From NCBI GenBank assembly GCA_021777635.1, contig JAJYDI010000075.1, positions 1-9,699 on the forward strand: a stretch of 9,699 nt of DNA, given 5' to 3'. The notes beneath the pieces were generated by a model, which saw only the letters and a program-made list of their open reading frames with translations, was not told the DNA's origin and did not search any database. The position numbers and the translations under genes were made by a program. Positions 5,579 to 9,699 of this stretch are shown here, in pieces; positions within the stretch are counted from its first letter, which is position 1; each line of letters begins with the position of its first letter. The stretch comes from Pseudomonadota bacterium. Its GTDB lineage: Bacteria; Pseudomonadota; Gammaproteobacteria; Xanthomonadales; Rhodanobacteraceae.

Positions 5579-6913
5579 TCAGAAGCGGTACAGCGCACCC
5601 ACCTGCAGGCCGGTCACGCGCTGACCGAGCAGGTCGGAGGACACGAAGTTCTTGTAAGGCGAACCGGCCGAATCCGCGAAGCCGAACGAGGCCTGCGGGC
5701 TGTTCTTGAGTTCATCGACCAGTCCGTAGATCGTCAGGTTGGTCAGCGCGTCCCAATACGCGCCGATGCTCGCACCGGTCGCATCCTTATTCGAATCGGC
5801 CGAGTTGCGGATCCAGCCGTAGAGCGCGCCGACGCGCAAACTCGGCGAGACACGATAGTCGGCCGAAATCTGGTAGATGTTGTAGTAGTCGCTCGGCGCC
5901 TTGACCGCCAGATTCGAGTTGCCGCCGACCACCGAGCCGCCGGCACCCGGCAGTGGTCCGCCCTGGTTGTTCGAGCGCACGAAGTTGGCGTAGATGGTGC
6001 CGCGGCCATAGTCGTAGTTCGCGTAGACGTCGTGGTAGTACACGTCGCCTGCACCGACCGTGCTGCGCCCCTTGATCCCGGCGTAGCCAACGCGCCACGG
6101 GCCATTGAGGTAGTCGAGTGCGAGTTGCGCAACGTTGCCGTACATCAGGCTCTGATCCGCGCTCTGACCGGCAACCAAGGTCTGGTTCGACGCACCCACC
6201 GCGTCGTGGATCTGGAACTGCAGCCCATGAATGCGCGGCGCGATGTAGGCGATGTCGCCATCGAAGCGCGACGGAACGCCAAAGTCGTTGACCACCGAAC
6301 CCATCGTGCGTTCGGTGTAGTCGACATAGTTGCCGATGTACAGGATCGCGGTGTTCTGTCGGCCGACGCGGAATTCACCGTACGGGGTCGAGAGGCCTGC
6401 CCAGGCCTGGCGATCGAACAAGCGCGAGGAGTCGGTGTTGTTGCCGTTCTGGAAGTTCAGCGCCTGCTCGAGTTGGGCCTTGAGCGTGTAGCCATCGCCG
6501 GCATTGTGATTCCACACCAGTCCGACCCGGCTCTTCAGCAAGGCACCGTCGTTGATCGCGGTGATGGTCTTGCCGTTGGCGCGCATCGTGTTGAAGAACT
6601 GATCGGCGTCACCGTAGAAGGTGAAACTGTTGTCGCCCATTTTCAGCGACATGACATTCTGCACCGGGGTCAGCGCGGCACCGGCGTTGCGCCCCAGCGG
6701 CTTGGGCGCGGGAGCCGCGGTGACGACGATCGCGTGCGCCGGTACCGTCGCCACCGCCGTGGCGCCTTGCTGCGCCTTGAGCTGGGCCACTTCGGCCTGA
6801 AGCTGCTGCACCGCGGCTTTCAGGTCGGCGATCTCGTCGGCGTGCGCGGGGATGGCCGCGAGCAGCAAGCCGGCCGAGAACAGCGCGGCGGGAAGCGATT
6901 TGAGCAAAGACAT
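5579..6913 (-). CDS. Outer-membrane porin with N-terminal coiled coil
   Basis: Encodes 444 residues. A signal peptide is clear: basic start, hydrophobic core, and AHA|DE cleavage after residue 25. Residues 27-49 (EIADLKAAVQQLQAEV...) form a heptad-like coiled coil, followed by an Ala/Val/Pro-rich linker to about residue 85 and then a beta-barrel region with alternating aromatic strands. The motif GLSTPYGEFRVGRQNTAI (normally GL.G.FG...GRQ) marks the general Gram-negative porin family of betaproteobacteria. The last residues, VGALYRF, end in the C-terminal Phe needed for outer-membrane assembly. The coiled coil extends into the periplasm and probably aids trimer formation, an architecture also known from DcaP-type dicarboxylate porins. 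ATG 6913 has a strong AGGAGGAG (6918-6925) ribosome binding site. Its place between catabolic enzymes suggests uptake of the operon's substrate, probably an organic anion. Confidence 0.93.
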   Translation of the reverse strand: MSLLKSLPAALFSAGLLLAAIPAHADEIADLKAAVQQLQAEVAQLKAQQGATAVATVPAHAIVVTAAPAPKPLGRNAGAALTPVQNVMSLKMGDNSFTFYGDADQFFNTMRANGKTITAINDGALLKSRVGLVWNHNAGDGYTLKAQLEQALNFQNGNNTDSSRLFDRQAWAGLSTPYGEFRVGRQNTAILYIGNYVDYTERTMGSVVNDFGVPSRFDGDIAYIAPRIHGLQFQIHDAVGASNQTLVAGQSADQSLMYGNVAQLALDYLNGPWRVGYAGIKGRSTVGAGDVYYHDVYANYDYGRGTIYANFVRSNNQGGPLPGAGGSVVGGNSNLAVKAPSDYYNIYQISADYRVSPSLRVGALYGWIRNSADSNKDATGASIGAYWDALTNLTIYGLVDELKNSPQASFGFADSAGSPYKNFVSSDLLGQRVTGLQVGALYRF

Positions 6914-6972
6914 TGGACTCCTCCTGGGTGGTTATGTGCCGGATTCGGCTAGTGGTACAGCGAGATTGAGGC

Positions 6973-8733
6973 TCAGTCGGTGCTGACGTGGGACACGCGT
7001 CCGCCCGGCGAATAGATGTCGAGGATGTTCCAGTGACCCGAAGTGGGCACAGGGTTGTTGCGCATCGCCACGTCGATGACGAAGGGCCGCCTGGACGCGA
7101 TCGCACGCTCGAGCGCGGGTCTGAACTGGGCGGCCGCGGTCACCGTCTCGCCTTCGGCGCCGTAGGCCCGCGCCACCGCGGCGAAGTCCGCCTGGTACGG
7201 CTCGCCGTTGCGCCGGAACAGGGTGCCGACCGTCGTGCCGTAATGCGCCTTCTGCAACCCGGCGATCGTGCCAAAGGCGTAGTTGTTCATCACGATCCAG
7301 ATGACCGGGATGTCCTCCTCCACCGCGGTCGCGAGCAGCGCCGGGTTCTGGCCGAAACCCCCATCGCCGACCAGGGAGACGACGATGCGCTCGGGGCAGG
7401 CCAGCTTGGCGCCCATCGCGGCCGGGGCACCGAAGCCCATCGTGGCGAAGCCACCTGGAGTCAGGATCGACCCCGGGGTGTAGATCGGGAACTGCTGCCC
7501 GACCCCGTTCTTGTTCCAGCCGACGTCGGTGGTGATGATCGCGTCGCGCGGCAGCACGGCGCGCACGTCGGCCAGGATGCGCTCGGGCATCATCGGGAAA
7601 CCGTCGTCCTGGGCGAACTGCTGGTTGCCGGCGACGAATCCGACGCGGTAGCTGGCGATCTCCGCGCGCAAGGCGTCGGCGGCGATCGCCTGCGGCACCA
7701 TCTCGCGCGCCACGCGGTTGAGCACCTGCAGCGCGGCCTTCAGGTCGGCCACCGCGCCAATCTCGACCGGATAGTTGCGACCGATCTCGGCCGGATCGAT
7801 GTCCAGGTGGATCAAGCGCGTGTTCGGGATGTCGAAGGTGTATTGCGGCTCCCACGAACTGCAATCGGCCTCGCAGAAGCGCGTGCCGAGGCCGAACACC
7901 CAGTCGGCGGTGCGGCACTTGGTATTGACGAATTCGGTTCCCCAGAACCCGGTCATGCCCAGTACCAACGGGTGGTCGTCGGGCAGCACGCCTTTGCCCA
8001 TCAGCGAATGGGCCACCGGCAGTCCGAGGTGATCGACGAATGCGCGCAGTTCCTCGGCAGCGTCGGCCAGCATCACGCCGCCACCGGCGTAGACCACCGG
8101 GCGCTGCGCGCCGAGCAACGCGGCGACGATGCGCCGCGCGGTCGGGTCGTCGATCGACGGCCGGGCCAGTTCACGGGTGTGGTGGCTCAGGCGCTCGAAC
8201 AAGGTGACGTCGACTTCCATCGAGAAGATGTCCATCGGCACCGAGATCAGCACGGGGCCGGGTCTGCCCGTCTCGGCCATCTGGAAGGCCTTGCCGAGAA
8301 TTTCCGGGAACAGATCGGGACGCTCGACGCGCCAGGCGCGCTTGACGAAGGGTCGGTAGATCTCCCACTGCGACGCGTCGGCGTGAAGATTGACTTCCTG
8401 ATGCGGATGCCGGCCGTAGTAATGGCTGGGCACATCGCCGGCGATGACGACCATCGGGATCGAGTCCAGCGCTGCGTTGGCCACACCGGTAGCCGCGTTG
8501 GTCAGCCCCGGGCCGAGATGGCTGAGCACCACCGAGGTCTGACGACCCGCTCGTGCGTAACCGTCGGCAGCATGGGCCGCGATCTGTTCGTGGCGGGTGT
8601 TGATGAACCGCACCTTGCTGCCTTCGAGCGCCGTCAGCACCGCAATGTTGGTGTGGCCGCACAGACCGAACAAATGCTCGACCCCGCGCTGCTCGAGAAA
8701 GCGCACGAGTTGATGCGCGATCAATTGCTTCAT
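6973..8733 (-). CDS. Thiamine-diphosphate-dependent enzyme of the acetolactate synthase/decarboxylase superfamily
   Basis: Encodes 586 residues, usual for the family. Domain order is the N-terminal pyrimidine-binding domain (about 1-170) with catalytic Glu49 in NTRHEQIAAHAADGYARA, a central Rossmann-like domain (about 195-330, with PVVYAGGGV), and a C-terminal pyrophosphate-binding domain (about 385-550). The ThDP/Mg motif runs from GDG (456-458) to NN (483-484). Relatives are acetolactate synthase, 2-oxo-acid decarboxylases, oxalyl-CoA decarboxylase and sulfoacetaldehyde acetyltransferase. The sequence does not match the Oxc or Xsc patterns I remember, so I leave the reaction open: decarboxylation or C-C bond cleavage of a 2-oxo acid or acyl-CoA. 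No neighbouring small subunit of acetolactate synthase is present, which argues against branched-chain amino acid synthesis. ATG 8733 has GGAG (8739-8742) five bases away. The gene lies 25 bases after the CoA-transferase. Confidence 0.92.
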   Translation of the reverse strand: MKQLIAHQLVRFLEQRGVEHLFGLCGHTNIAVLTALEGSKVRFINTRHEQIAAHAADGYARAGRQTSVVLSHLGPGLTNAATGVANAALDSIPMVVIAGDVPSHYYGRHPHQEVNLHADASQWEIYRPFVKRAWRVERPDLFPEILGKAFQMAETGRPGPVLISVPMDIFSMEVDVTLFERLSHHTRELARPSIDDPTARRIVAALLGAQRPVVYAGGGVMLADAAEELRAFVDHLGLPVAHSLMGKGVLPDDHPLVLGMTGFWGTEFVNTKCRTADWVFGLGTRFCEADCSSWEPQYTFDIPNTRLIHLDIDPAEIGRNYPVEIGAVADLKAALQVLNRVAREMVPQAIAADALRAEIASYRVGFVAGNQQFAQDDGFPMMPERILADVRAVLPRDAIITTDVGWNKNGVGQQFPIYTPGSILTPGGFATMGFGAPAAMGAKLACPERIVVSLVGDGGFGQNPALLATAVEEDIPVIWIVMNNYAFGTIAGLQKAHYGTTVGTLFRRNGEPYQADFAAVARAYGAEGETVTAAAQFRPALERAIASRRPFVIDVAMRNNPVPTSGHWNILDIYSPGGRVSHVSTD

Positions 8734-8758
8734 GATGTCTCCGGATTGGTGTTCGTGC

Positions 8759-9699
8759 TCAGAGCACGTGGTTGCTGCGCAGCCCAGCGATGTCGTCGGG
8801 CGTGTACCCGAGTTCGGCCAGGATCTGATTGGTGTGCTCGCCCAGTCGCGGTGGCGGCATGGTGATGTCGGGGTTGCCGCCGGAAAGCTTGAAGCCGGCG
8901 CGCACCACGTCGATCGAGCGCCCGGCGCCGGGCACGTCGTCGAAATGCGCCAGCAACTCCCGGTGGCGAATCTGCGGGTGGGCCAAGGTCTCGGGCACGC
9001 TGAGCACGCGGCCCGACGGCACGCCGGCGGCTGACAGCAGCTCTTCCCACTCGGCCGCGCCGCGCGCGGCCAGCGCCTGCTCCAGTTCGACGGTCAAGGC
9101 GGCCCGATGGCGTTTGCGCGCCTCGCGCTCGGCAAAACGCGTGTCGCGCACGAGGTCGGGGCGGCCCACCACCTCCGCGAGGATCTCGAACTGCTCCTGC
9201 TTGTTGGCAGCGATGTTGAGCAAGCCGTCGCCGGTGCGGAAGGCCCCGGATGGCGCCGCGGTGAAATTCTCGTTACCCATCGGCTGCGGAGTCTTTCCTG
9301 CGATCAGGTAGTTGGAAACGACCCAACCCATCGTCACCACGGTCGAGTCCAGCATCGACACGTCGATGAATTCGCCCTCACCGTCGCGGGCGCGCCCCAC
9401 CAGAGCGCTGCTGATGGCGAACGCCGCGGTCAGGCCACCGAGACTGTCGGCCACCGGATAACCGACGCGCAGCGGCGCGCTTGCGGCATCGCCGGTGATG
9501 CTCATGACCCCGGACAGCCCCTGGACGATCTGGTCGTAGGCCGGTGCACCCTGCATCGGCCCGTCCTGTCCGAAACCCGAGATCGCGCAATAGACGAGGC
9601 GCGGGTTGCGCCGGTGCAGCACCGCGTAGCCGACACCGAGCCGATCCATCACCCCGGGGCGGAAGTTCTCGACCAGCACGTCGGCGCTGTCGACCAGCC
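8759..9699 (-). CDS. CaiB/BaiF class III CoA-transferase, 5' end outside the window
   Basis: About 313 codons of the C-terminal part are present, and the frame runs off the right edge. The full family length is near 400 residues, so roughly 80-90 N-terminal residues are missing. The motif ADVLVENFRPGVMDRLG near the edge, YCAISGFGQDGP, YDQIVQGLSG, and the block GEGEFIDVSMLDS are hallmarks of the family. The Asp of MLDS (codon 9347-9349) aligns with the catalytic Asp of formyl-CoA transferase. These enzymes move CoA from one acyl-CoA to another carboxylate through an aspartyl-CoA thioester. Donor and acceptor are unknown here. The GTG at 9679 could be read as a start, but it lies inside the conserved block and is not the true start. 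This is the most upstream visible gene of the operon and would provide CoA activation for the lyase encoded downstream. Confidence 0.95.
   Translation of the reverse strand, partial: LVDSADVLVENFRPGVMDRLGVGYAVLHRRNPRLVYCAISGFGQDGPMQGAPAYDQIVQGLSGVMSITGDAASAPLRVGYPVADSLGGLTAAFAISSALVGRARDGEGEFIDVSMLDSTVVTMGWVVSNYLIAGKTPQPMGNENFTAAPSGAFRTGDGLLNIAANKQEQFEILAEVVGRPDLVRDTRFAEREARKRHRAALTVELEQALAARGAAEWEELLSAAGVPSGRVLSVPETLAHPQIRHRELLAHFDDVPGAGRSIDVVRAGFKLSGGNPDITMPPPRLGEHTNQILAELGYTPDDIAGLRSNHVL

Noticed and set aside
5033..6952. A 639-codon open frame on the + strand, opposite the porin and dehydratase genes
   Set aside because: It spans two real genes and their gap on the other strand, has a low-complexity Arg/Val/Asp-rich translation, and has no ribosome binding site.
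6973..8733. Annotation of the ThDP enzyme as sulfoacetaldehyde acetyltransferase (Xsc) because of the TauE-like neighbour
   Set aside because: The N-terminal and active-site sequence does not resemble Xsc as I know it, and no phosphate acetyltransferase gene is adjacent.
6988..8865. A 625-codon open frame on the + strand, opposite the ThDP enzyme gene
   Set aside because: It is a shadow of the GC-rich - strand gene: its translation is rich in His, Arg, Gly and Asp, has no recognisable domain, and the - strand frame carries clear catalytic motifs.
1..9699. CRISPR arrays, tRNA or rRNA genes, transposase genes
   Set aside because: No regularly spaced repeats, tRNA-like cloverleaf, rRNA segments or transposase motifs were seen on either strand.

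Overview
The window looks like chromosomal DNA of a GC-rich Gram-negative bacterium, most likely a betaproteobacterium of the Burkholderiales/Rhodocyclales type. The basis is a general-diffusion porin ending in phenylalanine, strong GC bias at third codon positions (which creates very long antisense shadow ORFs), and the mix of catabolic enzymes. I cannot name a genus from the sequence alone.

Left part, + strand. After about 320 bases with no supportable gene comes a compact type II toxin-antitoxin locus: a RelE/HigB-like toxin (354-737) and an overlapping XRE-type helix-turn-helix antitoxin (721-1023). A perfect inverted repeat with 9-base arms (326-346) sits inside the apparent promoter, directly in front of the toxin start. 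This is a textbook layout for autoregulation. The toxin appears to be translated from a leaderless or nearly leaderless mRNA. A gene-free stretch (1024-1357) separates this locus from the next, convergently oriented unit.

Middle and right part, - strand. Seven genes run right to left and look like one catabolic operon. In order of transcription they are: class III CaiB/BaiF CoA-transferase (5' end cut by the window edge), thiamine-diphosphate-dependent enzyme of the acetolactate synthase/decarboxylase superfamily, trimeric porin with an N-terminal coiled coil, type I 3-dehydroquinate dehydratase (aroD-like), NAD(P)-dependent aldehyde dehydrogenase, short citrate-synthase-fold protein resembling citryl-CoA lyase, and a TauE/SafE-family membrane transporter. 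Gaps are 25 to 121 bases. The two largest gaps carry strong inverted repeats that could tune expression within the operon.

How the genes may work together (inference). The porin and TauE-like protein would move an anionic substrate or product across the outer and inner membranes. The dehydratase would prepare the substrate. The ThDP enzyme would cleave or decarboxylate a 2-oxo acid to an aldehyde, and the aldehyde dehydrogenase would oxidise it to a carboxylate. The CoA-transferase would activate that carboxylate, and the citryl-CoA-lyase-like enzyme would split the CoA ester into acetyl-CoA plus an oxo acid. I do not recognise this exact combination as a described pathway. It is the most interesting element of the window. 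No dedicated regulator gene for it is visible; the operon promoter lies beyond the right edge.
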